Notes: a model not told the origin generated them from the letters alone. Counted from the first letter of the stretch, positions 36,795 to 47,898 are shown. The stretch: 64,000 nt of DNA from Vibrio splendidus (GCF_024347615.1 NZ_AP025508.1:3472001-3536000); one strand, 5' to 3'. Made by a program: numbers and translations.

Positions 36795-37642
36795 TGACGA
36801 ATATCACTGTCGGTATTCTATTGTTGGTTGCAGGTAACTTGTTTGCCTCGCTTTCCGACGTAGCGGTAAAACTGTTGAATGGCGAAGTACCGCCTCTTCA
36901 GTATATTTTTTTCCGACAGTTGATATCTCTGCTCATCATCACCCCTTTGTGGCTACAACAGAAAAAAGAACAACGACGCTTACAACAAGCTAAAGTGACC
37001 TTTATTCGAGGACAACTGATCCTAATCGGCAGCGGATGTATGGTCGTCGCGATTACCCATTTATCTTTGGCCACCGCTAACGCTGTATTTTACGTCGCGC
37101 CCTTGTTAATGCTGCCTTTATCGATATTTCTACTCAAAGAGCAACCCGCACTGGGTAAGGTGATAGCAACCACTATCGGCTTCATTGGCGCACTGATTGT
37201 CTTAAGGCCATCGCAATTTCATTGGGCAGCATTGTTTGCATTAGGCACAGCGCTGACGCTCGCACTGTTCAATGTATTGGTAAGAAAGCTTCCGAGTGAG
37301 CAAACGGTGGTCACTACGCTGTGGTGGACAACGTTATTTTCTATTCCAGCATCATTGATACTGTGCTTCTTATACTGGCAACCGGTATCTGTGGAGCATT
37401 TGGGATACATAGCATTAAGTGCGACGCTAATCTTAAGCTACAACGGGCTTGCGGTCGCTGCCTACCAAAAAGCACACTCAAGTCAAATTGCCTTGGCTGA
37501 ATACTCAGGCTTAGTGTTTGTCGCCATAATAGGCGCTATATGGTTTGATGAGATTCCAGATACGTTAACCTTTATCGGAATTATGCTCATCATCTTACCG
37601 CTTGCACCTTTCAAGCGACCAAAAAAAAGAGCTAATCGTTAG
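36794..37642 (+). CDS. DMT-superfamily (EamA) permease
   Basis: This 282-residue membrane protein has about ten helices in two EamA repeats (first ASLSDVAVKLL, second ALGTALTLALFNVLVRKL). The family exports amino acids and other small metabolites; the substrate cannot be told from sequence. It overlaps the ElaA-like gene and ends inside the following terminator stem. Confidence 0.85.
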   Translation: MTNITVGILLLVAGNLFASLSDVAVKLLNGEVPPLQYIFFRQLISLLIITPLWLQQKKEQRRLQQAKVTFIRGQLILIGSGCMVVAITHLSLATANAVFYVAPLLMLPLSIFLLKEQPALGKVIATTIGFIGALIVLRPSQFHWAALFALGTALTLALFNVLVRKLPSEQTVVTTLWWTTLFSIPASLILCFLYWQPVSVEHLGYIALSATLILSYNGLAVAAYQKAHSSQIALAEYSGLVFVAIIGAIWFDEIPDTLTFIGIMLIILPLAPFKRPKKRANR

Positions 37643-37650
37643 CTCTTTTC
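37623..37650. terminator. Bidirectional terminator DMT gene / OapA-like gene
   Basis: AAAAAAGAGCTAA, a TCG loop and TTAGCTCTTTTC form a perfect stem. The DMT stop codon lies in its right arm. It lies between convergent genes with A and T tracts on each side. Confidence 0.85.
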
Positions 37651-37701
37651 TATCGACTATCTGTATCTGACGAAACGCTTTAACGCAGGCTCAGTATTGA
37701 G

Positions 37702-38286
37702 CTACTTACTACGGCCAAAGCCACCGTCAGACAATCGGAAAAACATCACCGAAGTGTTGCCTTTTTCTAGCTGAAGAATGTCTAGTTGCCCGGTCTCGGC
37801 GAGTTTGAATCGAACTAGCTGGCCTTTACGAATCTGACTAAGTGGTTTGTCTGCCCCTTCAATACGCACTAGCGCGTTCAAGTCAGACAACGGTAAGTCG
37901 TTATTTCGAAAAACCTGCGCTAACGTATCCCCTTGCTTTACAAGATACTCCTGCCAGTTGTTATTACTCGGTTCTGATGAACTGCTCTTGGCATTTTGCT
38001 GTTCGCTTAAGCCAACCGTGTTTATCTCAAGCTCAACGCGCGATGTTGCTGGGGCTGCGTCTACTTTAGGTTCTGGTAGCGGCGCAAAAAGTAAGATCAA
38101 TACGATCGGCGAAATCACCATCAATAATCTCTGGTGTAATTTCGGCAATGATCCCCAAGCCTGCACGGTTGAGGTTTTCATTTTCTTGATATCGATCGAG
38201 CTTAATTTCTCTTTGACCTGATTCAGTCGATCCTTGAACTCTGCTAAGTGGTCTACTTTCTGTTTTTTCTTTTGACGACGATTCAT
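37702..38286 (-). CDS. OapA-like LysM-type peptidoglycan-binding membrane protein
   Basis: This 194-residue protein has a basic cytoplasmic N-terminus (MNRRQKKKQKVDHL), one transmembrane helix around residues 54-70 (LLMVISPIVLILLFAPLP), a low-complexity linker and a C-terminal LysM-like domain (EYLVKQGDTLAQVFRNNDLPLSDLNALVRIEG). It resembles the opacity-associated protein A family. It is probably an inner-membrane protein touching the cell wall. It is divergent from fklB, as I remember for other vibrios. Confidence 0.82.
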   Translation of the reverse strand: MNRRQKKKQKVDHLAEFKDRLNQVKEKLSSIDIKKMKTSTVQAWGSLPKLHQRLLMVISPIVLILLFAPLPEPKVDAAPATSRVELEINTVGLSEQQNAKSSSSEPSNNNWQEYLVKQGDTLAQVFRNNDLPLSDLNALVRIEGADKPLSQIRKGQLVRFKLAETGQLDILQLEKGNTSVMFFRLSDGGFGRSK

Positions 38287-38499
38287 GCCACTGCGTCCTA
38301 TACATTGAATAACTACAGTATAAAAACCAAAGTACCAACAGTATAGATCTTTCCGCTACAACAGAGACCAAAGCAAGAAAATTGACATAGCTGTGATTTG
38401 GACACGTTAAAGCGTAAGTGATCAGGGGCTAGCCGTTTATTCAGGCTGCTAATACTGGTATTCTTACCCTTTTCGTACTGACAAAAAGAGTGACTTTTC

Positions 38500-39120
38500 A
38501 TGTCTGAAGTAAAATTTGAAACTGTAGAGCAAAAAGCTAGCTACGGTATCGGTCTACAAATGGGCCAACAACTTGCTGGTTCTGGTCTTGAAGGCCTAAA
38601 CGTTGACGCAATCGCTGCTGGTATCGCAACAGCTCTAGTTGGTGACATGCCAGCTATCGAAGTTGACGAAATCAACAACGCACTACAAGAGCTACACACT
38701 CGTGGTGAAGCTGCACGTCAAGAACTAGCTAAAGCAGCAGCTGCTGACGGCGAAGCTTTCCTAACTGACAACGCTCTTCGTTCAGAAGTAACAGTTCTTG
38801 AGTCTGGTCTTCAGTACGAAGTACTAACTGAAGGTACTGGCGAAATCCCTACTGCAGACAAGCAAGTACGTGTTCACTACCACGGTGAACTAACTGACGG
38901 TACTGTTTTCGACAGTTCTGTATCTCGCGGTCAACCTGCTGAATTCCCAGTAACTGGCGTAATTCAAGGTTGGGTACAAGCTCTACAAATGATGCCTGTT
39001 GGCTCTAAGTGGAAGCTATACATCCCTCAAGATCTAGCATACGGTGAGCGCGGCGCAGGTGCTGCAATTCCACCATTTGCAGCTCTAGTGTTTGAAGTAG
39101 AACTTCTAGCTATCCTTTAA
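38500..39120 (+). CDS. fklB: FKBP-type peptidyl-prolyl isomerase FklB
   Basis: This 206-residue cytoplasmic FKBP has an N-terminal dimerisation domain (residues 1-95) and a C-terminal FKBP domain with [25 protein letters not shown] and [23 protein letters not shown]. There is no signal peptide, unlike FkpA at 60.8 kb. It catalyses proline isomerisation. A strong terminator follows. Confidence 0.94.
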   Translation: MSEVKFETVEQKASYGIGLQMGQQLAGSGLEGLNVDAIAAGIATALVGDMPAIEVDEINNALQELHTRGEAARQELAKAAAADGEAFLTDNALRSEVTVLESGLQYEVLTEGTGEIPTADKQVRVHYHGELTDGTVFDSSVSRGQPAEFPVTGVIQGWVQALQMMPVGSKWKLYIPQDLAYGERGAGAAIPPFAALVFEVELLAIL

Positions 39121-39179
39121 TTTTTATAAAAACCTTTAGTAAAACAAAATACTATAGGCAAATAAAATTAAAATAATCC

Positions 39180-39209
39180 AACGGCGATGTGACTACATCG
39201 CCGTTTTTC
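39180..39209 (+). terminator. Terminator of fklB
   Basis: ACGGCGATGT, a GACT loop and ACATCGCCGTTTTTCG form a perfect 10 bp stem with a T-run. Confidence 0.92.
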
Positions 39210-39254
39210 GTTTATAGTGAATAGGTCGATTACTTTATTACTTAAGGAAGAATA

Positions 39255-39749
39255 ATGAAGAAAATACTCATCACTATGCTCAGCAGCCTTGCTGTAGTTT
39301 CTTGCGCTAGCACTAGCGACTCTGAACAAACCGGTTCAACATCAGATACCAACTATTCCCAACTATCGCAAACTGCCCTGATGGCAGCAGTGAATATGTG
39401 GTCTCAACAAAACGAAACAACACCACTTGCTGATACCGTTGCTGATCAAGCATCTGTTACCAGCGATCAAGCAATTGGTGGTATCGGTTCAATGTTGGCG
39501 CTTGCACAAAATTCACTTGGCTCAGCAGACAATAAAGAACTCGCATCACTCATTCCTGGAATGTCTTCGCTTGAATCAACTGGCTTATCATCAGTTCTAA
39601 GCTCACAAGGTGCTGTTGAAAGTGCGTTTGCTGGGTTAGGTATGGATTCGTCAATGGTTACGACATTTGCACCAATCATTCTTCAGGCACTTCAATCACA
39701 AGGTGCAACGAGCGGCCTTATGGATTCACTTGCCGCTATTTGGCAGTAA
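39255..39749 (+). CDS. DUF2780 (VcgC/VcgE-like) lipoprotein
   Basis: This 164-residue protein begins MKKILITMLSSLAVVSCAS, with a lipobox-like VVSC (Cys17). The mature part is Ser/Ala/Gln-rich and helical (SSLESTGLSSVLSSQGAVESAFAGLGMD), resembling DUF2780, the VcgC/VcgE family of Vibrio. The function is unknown. GGAAGAATA precedes the ATG. A UUCG hairpin terminator lies 45 bp downstream. Confidence 0.7.
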   Translation: MKKILITMLSSLAVVSCASTSDSEQTGSTSDTNYSQLSQTALMAAVNMWSQQNETTPLADTVADQASVTSDQAIGGIGSMLALAQNSLGSADNKELASLIPGMSSLESTGLSSVLSSQGAVESAFAGLGMDSSMVTTFAPIILQALQSQGATSGLMDSLAAIWQ

Positions 39750-39756
39750 GGCCATC

Positions 39757-39777
39757 GCGATTAGCGATTAGCGATTA
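39757..39777. repeat. Three tandem copies of heptamer GCGATTA
   Basis: Three exact head-to-tail copies of the 7 bp unit lie 8 bp after the DUF2780 stop codon. Confidence 0.9.
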
Positions 39778-39792
39778 GTTAAAGAATATTGT

Positions 39793-39817
39793 AAGGGCAC
39801 TTCGGTGCTCTTTTTTG
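39793..39817 (+). terminator. UUCG-loop terminator after the DUF2780 gene
   Basis: AAGGGCAC, loop TTCG, and GTGCTCTTTTTT make a stable tetraloop hairpin followed by six T. It probably ends the DUF2780 transcript. Confidence 0.82.
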
Positions 39818-39838
39818 TGCGTGGAAGAAAAGATATTT

Positions 39839-39922
<84 letters not shown>

Positions 39923-39993
39923 TTTTAAAAAATAGATCAGAGCAGGCAAGTAAAAATGCCAAACATCGTGGTGCAATTTTTCAATTCGATAGA

Positions 39994-40028
39994 AACAAAA
40001 AAAGCCGAGCTAATGCTCGGCTTTTTGT
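39994..40028 (-). terminator. Terminator at the end of the alpha operon (after rplQ)
   Basis: AAAAAAAGCCGAGC, a TAAT loop and GCTCGGCTTTTTG form a perfect stem with a T-tract on the minus strand downstream of rplQ; the A-run makes it potentially bidirectional. Confidence 0.9.
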
Positions 40029-40047
40029 ATTAAGAATCTAGTATAGA

Positions 40048-40428
40048 TTACTCAGCAGCTTCTTCAGCAGCTGGGCGGTCTACAAGCTCAATGTAAGCCA
40101 TTGGAGCTTTATCACCAGTACGGAAACCACATTTAAGAATGCGAGTGTAACCACCTTGGCGAGCCGCGAAACGCGGGCCTAGTTCATTAAATAGTTTTGC
40201 CACAACTTCGTTATCACGAGTGCGAGCAAATGCAAGACGACGGTTAGCAACACTGTCTGTCTTAGCTAGGGTAATCAATGGCTCAATTACGCGACGTAGT
40301 TCTTTTGCTTTAGGCACGGTAGTTTTAATAACTTCGTGACGAACAAGAGAGCTAGCCATGTTGCTGAACATCGCTTTGCGATGACTGCTGTTGCGGTTGA
40401 GTTGACGACCACTTTTACGATGGCGCAT
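40048..40428 (-). CDS. rplQ: 50S ribosomal protein L17
   Basis: This 126-residue L17 ([20 protein letters not shown]) is the last gene of the alpha operon, located near the peptide exit tunnel of the 50S subunit. The C-terminal acidic tail (AEEAAE) is a normal variation. It lies 24 bp after rpoA and is followed by a strong terminator. Confidence 0.98.
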   Translation of the reverse strand: MRHRKSGRQLNRNSSHRKAMFSNMASSLVRHEVIKTTVPKAKELRRVIEPLITLAKTDSVANRRLAFARTRDNEVVAKLFNELGPRFAARQGGYTRILKCGFRTGDKAPMAYIELVDRPAAEEAAE

Positions 40429-40452
40429 GACCTAATCCTTCTAACTTTTCGA

Positions 40453-41445
40453 TTAATCTTCAGCGATTGACGCTGGTGGCCAGTTTTCTAGGCGCATGCC
40501 TAGAGAAAGACCACGTGAAGCAAGCACATCTTTAATCTCTGTAAGAGATTTCTTACCAAGGTTTGGCGTTTTAAGTAGCTCAACCTCAGTGCGCTGTACA
40601 AGATCACCGATGTAGTGAATCGCTTCTGCTTTCAAACAGTTAGCAGAGCGAACTGTTAGTTCAAGATCGTCTACAGGACGTAGTAGGATAGGATCGAATT
40701 CTGGCTTCTCTTCCTTCTCCTCAGGTACACGTACATCACGAAGATCTACGAACGCATCCAGTTGTTCAGCTAAAATAGTAGCTGCACGACGGATTGCTTC
40801 CTCAGGTTCTAGAGTACCGTTCGTTTCCATATCGATAACAAGCTTGTCTAAATCAGTACGTTGTTCTACACGTGCCGCTTCTACAGCATAGGCGATTTTA
40901 TCAACCGGGCTGTAAGTAGCGTCAACTAATAGACGACCGATAGGACGCTCATCTTCTTCAGTATGGATACGAGCTGAAGCTGGAACGTAACCACGACCAC
41001 GTTCTACTTTGATACGCATAGCGATCTCAGCATTGTCATCCGTTAGGTGACAAATTACGTGCTCAGGGTTAGCGATCTCTACATCACCATCGTGGGTGAT
41101 GTCACCTGCAACAACAGGGCCTGAGCCTGATTTGTTCAGTGTAATAAACACTTCATCTTTGCCTTCAGCAACGCGTACAGCTAAACCTTTAAGGTTTAGA
41201 AGGATTTCCAGGATATCTTCCTGAACGCCTTCTTTAGTGCTGTATTCGTGTAGCACACCTTCAATTTCAACTTCTGTTACGGCACAACCCGGCATAGAAG
41301 ATAGAAGAATGCGGCGAAGAGCATTACCTAGAGTGTGGCCGAAACCGCGCTCTAATGGCTCAAGAGTTACTTTCGCGTGTGTCGTATTGATCTGTTCAAT
41401 GTCAACAAGACGCGGCTTAAGAAATTCTGTTACAGAACCCTGCAT
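40453..41445 (-). CDS. rpoA: RNA polymerase alpha subunit
   Basis: This 330-residue alpha subunit has an N-terminal dimerisation and assembly domain ([26 protein letters not shown]), a flexible linker around residue 235-245 and a C-terminal DNA/activator-binding domain ([24 protein letters not shown], shown by [14 protein letters not shown]). Length is about that of E. coli (329). It lies within the alpha operon between rpsD and rplQ. Confidence 0.98.
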   Translation of the reverse strand: MQGSVTEFLKPRLVDIEQINTTHAKVTLEPLERGFGHTLGNALRRILLSSMPGCAVTEVEIEGVLHEYSTKEGVQEDILEILLNLKGLAVRVAEGKDEVFITLNKSGSGPVVAGDITHDGDVEIANPEHVICHLTDDNAEIAMRIKVERGRGYVPASARIHTEEDERPIGRLLVDATYSPVDKIAYAVEAARVEQRTDLDKLVIDMETNGTLEPEEAIRRAATILAEQLDAFVDLRDVRVPEEKEEKPEFDPILLRPVDDLELTVRSANCLKAEAIHYIGDLVQRTEVELLKTPNLGKKSLTEIKDVLASRGLSLGMRLENWPPASIAED

Positions 41446-41467
41446 TGTGTCCTCTCTTTTTTTAACC

Positions 41468-42088
41468 TTACTTAGAGTAAAGTTCGACGATCAAGTGTTC
41501 ATTGATGTCAGCTGATAGGTCAGAACGCTCAGGCATACGCTTGAATGTACCTTCCATTTTGCTAGCATCTACTTCAATCCAAGTTGGCTTTTCACGTTGT
41601 TCAGCAACTTCTAGAGCCGCTTTAATACGAGATTGCTGTTTAGCTTTCTCGCGGATAGAAACAACGTCGTTAGCCGCTACTTTGAAAGAAGGAACGTTTA
41701 CAACTTTACCGTTAACTAGAACAGACTTGTGGCTAACTAGTTGACGAGATTCAGCACGAGTAGCGCCAAAGCCCATACGGTAAACTACGTTATCAAGACG
41801 ACCTTCAAGAAGCTGAAGCAGGTTTGCACCTGTGTTGCCTTTAAGACGTGCAGCTTCTTTGTAGTAGTTGCGGAATTGTTTTTCTAGAACGCCGTAGATA
41901 CGACGAACTTTTTGCTTCTCACGAAGCTGAACGCCATACTCAGATAGACGACCGCGACGAGCGCCGTGTACACCTGGTGCGTTATCAATTTTACACTTGG
42001 TATCGATCGCACGGACACCAGACTTAAGGAATAAGTCAGTACCTTCGCGACGGCTAAGCTTCAGCTTAGGACCCAAATATCTTGCCAT
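41468..42088 (-). CDS. rpsD: 30S ribosomal protein S4
   Basis: This 206-residue primary 16S rRNA-binding protein has an S4 RNA-binding domain ([25 protein letters not shown]). It is also the autogenous repressor of the alpha operon in E. coli, binding the leader upstream of rpsM. A leader with similar features lies at 42886-43000. Confidence 0.98.
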   Translation of the reverse strand: MARYLGPKLKLSRREGTDLFLKSGVRAIDTKCKIDNAPGVHGARRGRLSEYGVQLREKQKVRRIYGVLEKQFRNYYKEAARLKGNTGANLLQLLEGRLDNVVYRMGFGATRAESRQLVSHKSVLVNGKVVNVPSFKVAANDVVSIREKAKQQSRIKAALEVAEQREKPTWIEVDASKMEGTFKRMPERSDLSADINEHLIVELYSK

Positions 42089-42119
42089 GATCTTTCTCCA
42101 ATATTCCTAGAAACGAAAC

Positions 42120-42515
<396 letters not shown>

Positions 42516-42528
42516 CTACCTTATCCGA

Positions 42529-42885
42529 CTATTTCTTGATCGGCTTGCGCGGACCCTTACGGGTGCGAGCGTTGGTTTTAGTACGCTGTCCACGTAGTGG
42601 TAGACTGCGACGATGACGAAGACCGCGGTAACAGCCAAGGTCCATAAGACGCTTGATGTTCATCGATACTTCACGACGTAGATCACCTTCTACAGTGTAT
42701 TTAGCTACACCATCACGCAGTTGATCGATCTGCTCTTCAGTTAGTTCACTGATCTTAGCATCTTCAGCAATACCCACTTCAGCTAGAATAGCTTGAGAGC
42801 GAGTTTTACCAATACCGTAGATTGCAGTAAGTGCAATTACAGAATGCTTATGATCAGGAATGTTAATGCCGGCTATACGGGCCAT
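42529..42885 (-). CDS. rpsM: 30S ribosomal protein S13
   Basis: This 118-residue S13 ([26 protein letters not shown]; ending [12 protein letters not shown]) is a 30S head protein contacting P-site tRNA and the 50S. It is first in the alpha operon. TTAGGAGTGAATA precedes the ATG, within the probable S4-binding leader. Confidence 0.98.
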   Translation of the reverse strand: MARIAGINIPDHKHSVIALTAIYGIGKTRSQAILAEVGIAEDAKISELTEEQIDQLRDGVAKYTVEGDLRREVSMNIKRLMDLGCYRGLRHRRSLPLRGQRTKTNARTRKGPRKPIKK

Positions 42886-43000
42886 TATTCACTCCTAAGG
42901 GGGTTCATAAAAGAATTATCCGCAGCAAAGCCCGTTATGGATACGCTGCGGCATACTACTTCTTTTGCACGCAAAAGGTAGGCCGAGGAATATACTCGAC
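42886..43000 (-). promoter_or_regulatory. Alpha-operon leader (probable S4 translational repressor site)
   Basis: The minus-strand leader of rpsM holds CGCAGCGTATCCATAACG and GGGCTTTGCTGCG, then TTAGGAGTGAATAATG. The GTATCC...AACGGGCTTT order resembles the E. coli alpha-operon pseudoknot bound by S4. CCTACC/GGTAGG pairing further upstream could form another stem. Assignment is by resemblance, not structure calculation. Confidence 0.6.
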
Positions 43001-43034
43001 TCTACCTAGTATTTCAAGTAAAAATTTCTGCTGA

Positions 43035-43148
43035 TTAGCCTTGGCGTTGCTTATGCTTTGGCTCACTGCAAATCACGCGAACGACACCGTTACGCTTGAT
43101 AACTTTACAGTTACGGCAGATTTTTTTAACGGAAGCACGAACTTTCAT
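43035..43148 (-). CDS. rpmJ: 50S ribosomal protein L36
   Basis: This 37-residue protein ([18 protein letters not shown]; ending [10 protein letters not shown]) starts at ATG 43148 and ends with TAA at 43035. Cys11, Cys14, Cys27 and His32 form the zinc ribbon, so it is the zinc-binding (C+) form. It lies between secY and rpsM as in E. coli. Confidence 0.96.
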
Positions 43149-43189
43149 TGCTAAACTCCGTAAATGGAATCGAAATAATTACTACCGAA

Positions 43190-44524
43190 TTAACGGCCGT
43201 AACCTTTCAGATTCGCTTTCTTTAACACAGAATCATACTGTTGTGACATCAGATGAGTCTGTACCTGTGCCATGAAATCCATGATAACAACCACTACGAT
43301 TAGTAGGGAAGTGCCGCCAAAGTAGAAACGAACGTTCCACGCGACCATCATGAACTCAGGAATCAGACATATAAAAGTAATGTATAGAGCGCCCGCAAGG
43401 GTTAGTCTAGTCATCACTTTATCGATATATTTCGCTGTCTGCTCACCTGGGCGGATACCGGGTACGAATGCACCAGACTTCTTCAAGTTATCAGCTGTTT
43501 CACGTGGGTTAAACACCAACGCTGTATAGAAGAAACAGAAGAAGATTATAGCTGCTGCATAAAGCATTACATACAACGGTTGACCTGGGCTAAGAGCTAA
43601 TGACACGTCAGTTAACCAACCGAACGCGCTGCTTTCACCATTTTGACCAAACCACTGCGCTAATGTTCCTGGGAACAAAATAATACTTGATGCAAAAATC
43701 GCTGGTATAACACCTGCCATATTAATCTTAAGTGGCAAATGAGAACTTTGTGCTGCAAACACTTTACGACCTTGTTGACGCTTCGCATAGTTAACGACGA
43801 TACGACGTTGACCACGCTCCATGAAAACCACGAAGTAAATTACAGCAAAAGACAATACCGCGATAAACAACAGAAGAAGCACATGCAATTCACCTTGACG
43901 CGCTTGCTCGATTGTTTGACCGATTGCAGAAGGCAATCCAGCAACAATACCTGCAAAAATCAGAATGGAAATACCATTACCGATTCCTCGCTCAGTGATT
44001 TGTTCACCTAACCACATCAAAAACATGGTACCAGTTACTAAACTCACGGTAGCAATAAGCGTAAACATGGTTTGGTTGATAACAACCAGATTGTCGACCA
44101 TGTTTGGTAAGCCTGTTGCGATACCAATAGCTTGGAATGTTGCAAGTACAAGCGTGCCGTAGCGTGTATATTGGCTTATCTTACGACGGCCTGCTTCACC
44201 CTCTTTCTTGAGTTCCGCTAACGCTGGATGAACTACAGTTAGCAATTGGACTACGATCGATGCCGAAATGTACGGCATGATACCCAATGCTAATATAGAT
44301 GCACGCTCAAGAGCACCACCGGAGAACATGTTAAACATTTCTACGATGGTACCTTTTTGCTGATCGAACAAATCGGCAAGTACAGCTGCGTCAATACCAG
44401 GGATCGGCACAAAAGAGCCGGCTCGGAATACTAAAAGTGCACCAATTACGAATAATAAGCGCGACTTTAGTTCACTTAAGCCGCTTTGAGCACTACGAAA
44501 ATCTTTTCCTGGTTTCTTAGCCAT
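43190..44524 (-). CDS. secY: Protein translocase subunit SecY
   Basis: This 444-residue channel subunit with ten transmembrane helices carries the conserved loops [15 protein letters not shown] and [22 protein letters not shown]. It forms the Sec translocon with SecE and SecG in the inner membrane. Normal length. It lies 20 bp after rplO in the spc operon. Confidence 0.98.
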   Translation of the reverse strand: MAKKPGKDFRSAQSGLSELKSRLLFVIGALLVFRAGSFVPIPGIDAAVLADLFDQQKGTIVEMFNMFSGGALERASILALGIMPYISASIVVQLLTVVHPALAELKKEGEAGRRKISQYTRYGTLVLATFQAIGIATGLPNMVDNLVVINQTMFTLIATVSLVTGTMFLMWLGEQITERGIGNGISILIFAGIVAGLPSAIGQTIEQARQGELHVLLLLFIAVLSFAVIYFVVFMERGQRRIVVNYAKRQQGRKVFAAQSSHLPLKINMAGVIPAIFASSIILFPGTLAQWFGQNGESSAFGWLTDVSLALSPGQPLYVMLYAAAIIFFCFFYTALVFNPRETADNLKKSGAFVPGIRPGEQTAKYIDKVMTRLTLAGALYITFICLIPEFMMVAWNVRFYFGGTSLLIVVVVIMDFMAQVQTHLMSQQYDSVLKKANLKGYGR

Positions 44525-44544
44525 CTGTACCTCGTTCCTCGAGA

Positions 44545-44979
44545 TTATTCCTCGATTTTACCGCCTGCAGCTTCGATTGCAGCTTTAGCGCCTTTAGTCA
44601 CGCGTAGACCTTTAACAGTCACAGCTTTGCTTAGGTCACCAGAAAGAACGATCTTAACAAACTCGATGTTCTTAGTGATAACGTTAGCAGCTTTAAGGCT
44701 GTTAAGATCAACTACGTCACCTGTTACTTTCGCTAGCTCAGCTAGACGAACTTCAGCAGACACTAGGCTCTTACGAGAAGTGAAACCGAATTTAGGTAGA
44801 CGTTGTTTTAGAGGCATTTGACCGCCTTCAAAACCTGGACGAACAGAGCCGCCAGAACGTGACTTTTGACCTTTGTGACCGCGGCCACCTGTTTTACCAA
44901 GGCCAGAACCGATACCACGACCTACACGCTTCTTAGAAGGTTTAGAGCCAGCAGCCGGTGATAGAGTATTCAAACGCAT
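44545..44979 (-). CDS. rplO: 50S ribosomal protein L15
   Basis: This 144-residue L15 ([20 protein letters not shown]; Gly-rich [21 protein letters not shown]) is a 50S assembly protein. It lies 5 bp after rpmD. Confidence 0.98.
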   Translation of the reverse strand: MRLNTLSPAAGSKPSKKRVGRGIGSGLGKTGGRGHKGQKSRSGGSVRPGFEGGQMPLKQRLPKFGFTSRKSLVSAEVRLAELAKVTGDVVDLNSLKAANVITKNIEFVKIVLSGDLSKAVTVKGLRVTKGAKAAIEAAGGKIEE

Positions 44980-44984
44980 TCTGA

Positions 44985-45161
44985 TTACTCCTCAATCTTA
45001 ACCATGTAGTAAACCTTGTTGATCATACCGCGTACGCACGGTGTATCTTCAAGTTCTACTGTATGGTTGATGCGACGAAGACCTAGACCTTTAAGACACG
45101 CTTTGTGCTTAGGTAGGCGACCAATTGAGCTTTTAGTTTGAGTTACTTTAATAGTTGCCAT
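44985..45161 (-). CDS. rpmD: 50S ribosomal protein L30
   Basis: This 58-residue L30 ([20 protein letters not shown]). The frame is open 27 bp further upstream to 45188, inside rpsE, but family length and the aligned N-terminus set the start at 45161. Confidence 0.97.
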   Translation of the reverse strand: MATIKVTQTKSSIGRLPKHKACLKGLGLRRINHTVELEDTPCVRGMINKVYYMVKIEE

Positions 45162-45168
45162 CGTGTTC

Positions 45169-45669
45169 TTACTCCGAAATAGATTCAACAGTTAGACCAC
45201 GTTTAGCAGCAACCATTTCTGGTGACTTAACGTCTACTAGAGCACCAATCGTTGCGCGAACAACGTTGATTGGGTTCGTTGAACCGTATGCTTTAGAAAG
45301 TACGTTATGTACGCCTGCAACTTCAAGTACGGCACGCATTGCACCACCGGCAATAACACCTGTACCTTCAGCAGCTGGCTGCATGTAAACTTTAGAGCCC
45401 GAATGACGACCTTTCACCGGGTGGTGAAGAGTGCCTTCGTTAAGCGCAACAGTAACCATGTTACGACGCGCTTTTTCCATTGCTTTTTGAATCGCAGCAG
45501 GTACTTCACGAGCTTTGCCGTAACCGAAACCTACGCGACCATTACCGTCACCAACTACTGTTAGTGCAGTAAAGCTCATGATTCGACCACCTTTAACCGT
45601 CTTAGATACACGGTTAACAGCGATCAGCTTTTCTTGCAAATCATTAGCTTGTTGTTGTTCTTTAGCCAT
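45169..45669 (-). CDS. rpsE: 30S ribosomal protein S5
   Basis: This 166-residue S5 has the double-stranded RNA-binding-like N-terminal domain ([19 protein letters not shown]) and the decoding-fidelity region [15 protein letters not shown]. No unusual substitution is seen at spectinomycin-linked loop residues (VSKTVKGG). Normal length. Confidence 0.98.
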
Positions 45670-45683
45670 CTTCCAACCCTACC

Positions 45684-46037
45684 TTAGAATTTCAGACCAG
45701 CTTCGCGAGCAGAATCTGCTAGCGCCGCTACTCGACCGTGGTATTGGAAACCAGAACGATCAAATGCAACTGTAGCTACGCCTTTTTCAAGAGCGCGCTC
45801 AGCAACAGCTTTACCAACTGCTTTAGCTGCATCAACGTTACTAGTGTTCTTAACTTGCTCACGGATCGCTTTTTCTACAGTAGAAGCAGCTGCGATAACC
45901 TCAGAGCCGTTTGCCGAGATAACTTGAGCGTAAACATGGCGAGGAGTACGGTGTACTACCAAGCGAGTTGCGCCAAGTTCTGCAATCTTACGACGTGCAC
46001 GTGTAGCACGACGGATGCGAGATGCTTTCTTATCCAT
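45684..46037 (-). CDS. rplR: 50S ribosomal protein L18
   Basis: This 117-residue L18 ([20 protein letters not shown]) binds 5S rRNA. It ends [30 protein letters not shown], normal for the family. Confidence 0.98.
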   Translation of the reverse strand: MDKKASRIRRATRARRKIAELGATRLVVHRTPRHVYAQVISANGSEVIAAASTVEKAIREQVKNTSNVDAAKAVGKAVAERALEKGVATVAFDRSGFQYHGRVAALADSAREAGLKF

Positions 46038-46046
46038 AGTGATACC

Positions 46047-46580
46047 TTACTTCTTCTTAGCTTCTTTAGTACGCACATTTTCATCTGCGTAACGAACACC
46101 TTTACCTTTATAAGGTTCAGGAGCACGGTAAGAACGAATGTCAGCCGCAACTTGACCTACTACTTGCTTATCGCAACCAGTAATAATGATCTCAGTTTGG
46201 CTAGGGCACTCAGCTTTAATACCTTCAGGTAGAGCGTGCTCTACTGGGTGAGAAAAGCCTAGTGTTAGACCTACAGAGTTGCCTTTGATAGCAGCACGGT
46301 AACCAACACCTTTAAGAGTTAACTTCTTAACGAAGCCCTGAGTAACACCCACAACCATGTTATTAACTAGAGCGCGAGCTGTACCAGCCTGTGCCCATGC
46401 GTTAGTAACACCTTCTTTCGGACCGAAAGTTAGGTTGTTTTCTTCCTGTGCAATAACTACGGCGCTGTTAAGAACGCGAGTAAGCTCACCTTTGCTACCT
46501 TTTACAGTAACTTCTTGGCCGTTTAGTTTCACCTCTACGCCAGCTGGAATAGCGACAGGTGCTTTAGCAACACGAGACAT
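46047..46580 (-). CDS. rplF: 50S ribosomal protein L6
   Basis: This 177-residue L6 ([20 protein letters not shown]) has two repeated L6 domains. It lies near the sarcin-ricin loop of the 50S. It sits between rpsH and rplR as expected. Confidence 0.98.
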   Translation of the reverse strand: MSRVAKAPVAIPAGVEVKLNGQEVTVKGSKGELTRVLNSAVVIAQEENNLTFGPKEGVTNAWAQAGTARALVNNMVVGVTQGFVKKLTLKGVGYRAAIKGNSVGLTLGFSHPVEHALPEGIKAECPSQTEIIITGCDKQVVGQVAADIRSYRAPEPYKGKGVRYADENVRTKEAKKK

Positions 46581-46590
46581 AATCTACTCC

Positions 46591-46983
46591 TTAAGCTACG
46601 TAACAGATGATTTCACCGCCAAGACCTGCTTTGCGAGCAGCACGGTCAGACATCAGACCCTTGGAAGTAGAAACAACTGCAATACCAAGACCACCCATCA
46701 CTGTAGGTAAAGAGTCTTTATTTTTATAAACTCTTAGACCAGGACGTGATACACGCTTGATTTGCTCGATTACAGGTTTAGCTTGGAAGTACTTAAGAGT
46801 AACTTCTAGCTCAGGTTTTACTTCGCTGTCAACAGCGAAGTCTACGATGTAACCTTCAGCTTTAAGTAATGCAGCAATTGCAACTTTAAGCTTTGAAGAA
46901 GGCATTTTTACAGCAACTTTATTTGCTGCCTGACCGTTACGAACTCGGGTCAGCATATCCGAAATCGGATCTTGCATGCTCAT
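46591..46983 (-). CDS. rpsH: 30S ribosomal protein S8
   Basis: This 130-residue S8 ([20 protein letters not shown]; ending [12 protein letters not shown]) binds 16S rRNA. In E. coli it is the autogenous repressor of the spc operon at the rplX-rplE junction. Here the rplE start region is very similar, so the same control is likely. Confidence 0.98.
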   Translation of the reverse strand: MSMQDPISDMLTRVRNGQAANKVAVKMPSSKLKVAIAALLKAEGYIVDFAVDSEVKPELEVTLKYFQAKPVIEQIKRVSRPGLRVYKNKDSLPTVMGGLGIAVVSTSKGLMSDRAARKAGLGGEIICYVA

Positions 46984-47012
46984 AAGATTTACTCCAAATG
47001 ATTAAGTGGCAA

Positions 47013-47318
47013 TTACCAGCTAGCCTTACGAAGACCCGGAATCTCGCCTTTCATGCAAGCTTCACGAACCTTAATGCGGCTTAGACCGAATTTACGTAGG
47101 TAACCGTGTGGACGACCAGTTTGGTTGCAACGGTTGCGCTGACGTGATGCACTTGAATCACGTGGAAGAGATTGCAGTTTAAGAACCGCATTCCAACGAT
47201 CTTCTTCAGATGCGTTTACATCGCTAATGATAACTTTTAGCGCAGAACGCTTTTCAGCGAACTTAACTACTAGTTTTGCACGTTTAGCTTCACGTGCTTT
47301 CATTGATTGTTTAGCCAT
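47013..47318 (-). CDS. rpsN: 30S ribosomal protein S14
   Basis: This 101-residue S14 ([20 protein letters not shown]; ending [11 protein letters not shown]). It is the long zinc-free type without the CxxC zinc ribbon. The frame runs upstream into rplE, but the ATG at 47318 gives the family N-terminus. Confidence 0.97.
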   Translation of the reverse strand: MAKQSMKAREAKRAKLVVKFAEKRSALKVIISDVNASEEDRWNAVLKLQSLPRDSSASRQRNRCNQTGRPHGYLRKFGLSRIKVREACMKGEIPGLRKASW

Positions 47319-47334
47319 AACAGTAACCCTACCC

Positions 47335-47874
47335 TTACTTACGGAATGGGAAGTTAAAGGCAGCCAGCAGAGCTCGGCCTTCCTCATCGGATCCCGCAGA
47401 TGTCGTGATAGTAATATCAAGACCGCGGACACGATCGACTTTATCGTAGTCGATTTCCGGAAAGATGATTTGCTCGCGAACGCCCATGCTGTAGTTACCG
47501 CGTCCGTCAAAAGACTTAGCGCTAACACCACGGAAATCACGTACACGTGGAAGTGCGATAGAGATTAAACGCTCTAAAAATTCCCACATGCGCTCACCAC
47601 GCAAGGTTACTTTACAACCAATTGGGTAGCCTTCACGAATTTTGAAACCAGCTACAGATTTACGCGCTTTCGTGATAAGTGGCTTTTGACCAGAGATCGT
47701 TGCCATATCAGATGCTGCGTTTTCTAGCAGTTTCTTATCGTTGATTGCTTCACCAACGCCCATGTTTAGGGTGATTTTCTCAATCCTAGGGACTTGCATG
47801 ACGCTTGTGTAGCTGAACTCTTTGGTAAGCTCAGCGACTACAGACGACTTGTAGTAATCATGCAGTTTCGCCAT
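47335..47874 (-). CDS. rplE: 50S ribosomal protein L5
   Basis: This 179-residue L5 ([20 protein letters not shown]) binds 5S rRNA and contacts P-site tRNA. The mRNA around its start codon corresponds to the S8 operator of the E. coli spc operon. Confidence 0.98.
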   Translation of the reverse strand: MAKLHDYYKSSVVAELTKEFSYTSVMQVPRIEKITLNMGVGEAINDKKLLENAASDMATISGQKPLITKARKSVAGFKIREGYPIGCKVTLRGERMWEFLERLISIALPRVRDFRGVSAKSFDGRGNYSMGVREQIIFPEIDYDKVDRVRGLDITITTSAGSDEEGRALLAAFNFPFRK

Positions 47875-47898
47875 AGTAGAACTCCAAATTACTTCTAA

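Noticed and set aside
45738..46232. 164-codon plus-strand ORF in the spc operon
   Set aside because: Shadow of rplR and rplF on the opposite strand, rich in Thr/Ser/Phe as expected for antisense of ribosomal genes.
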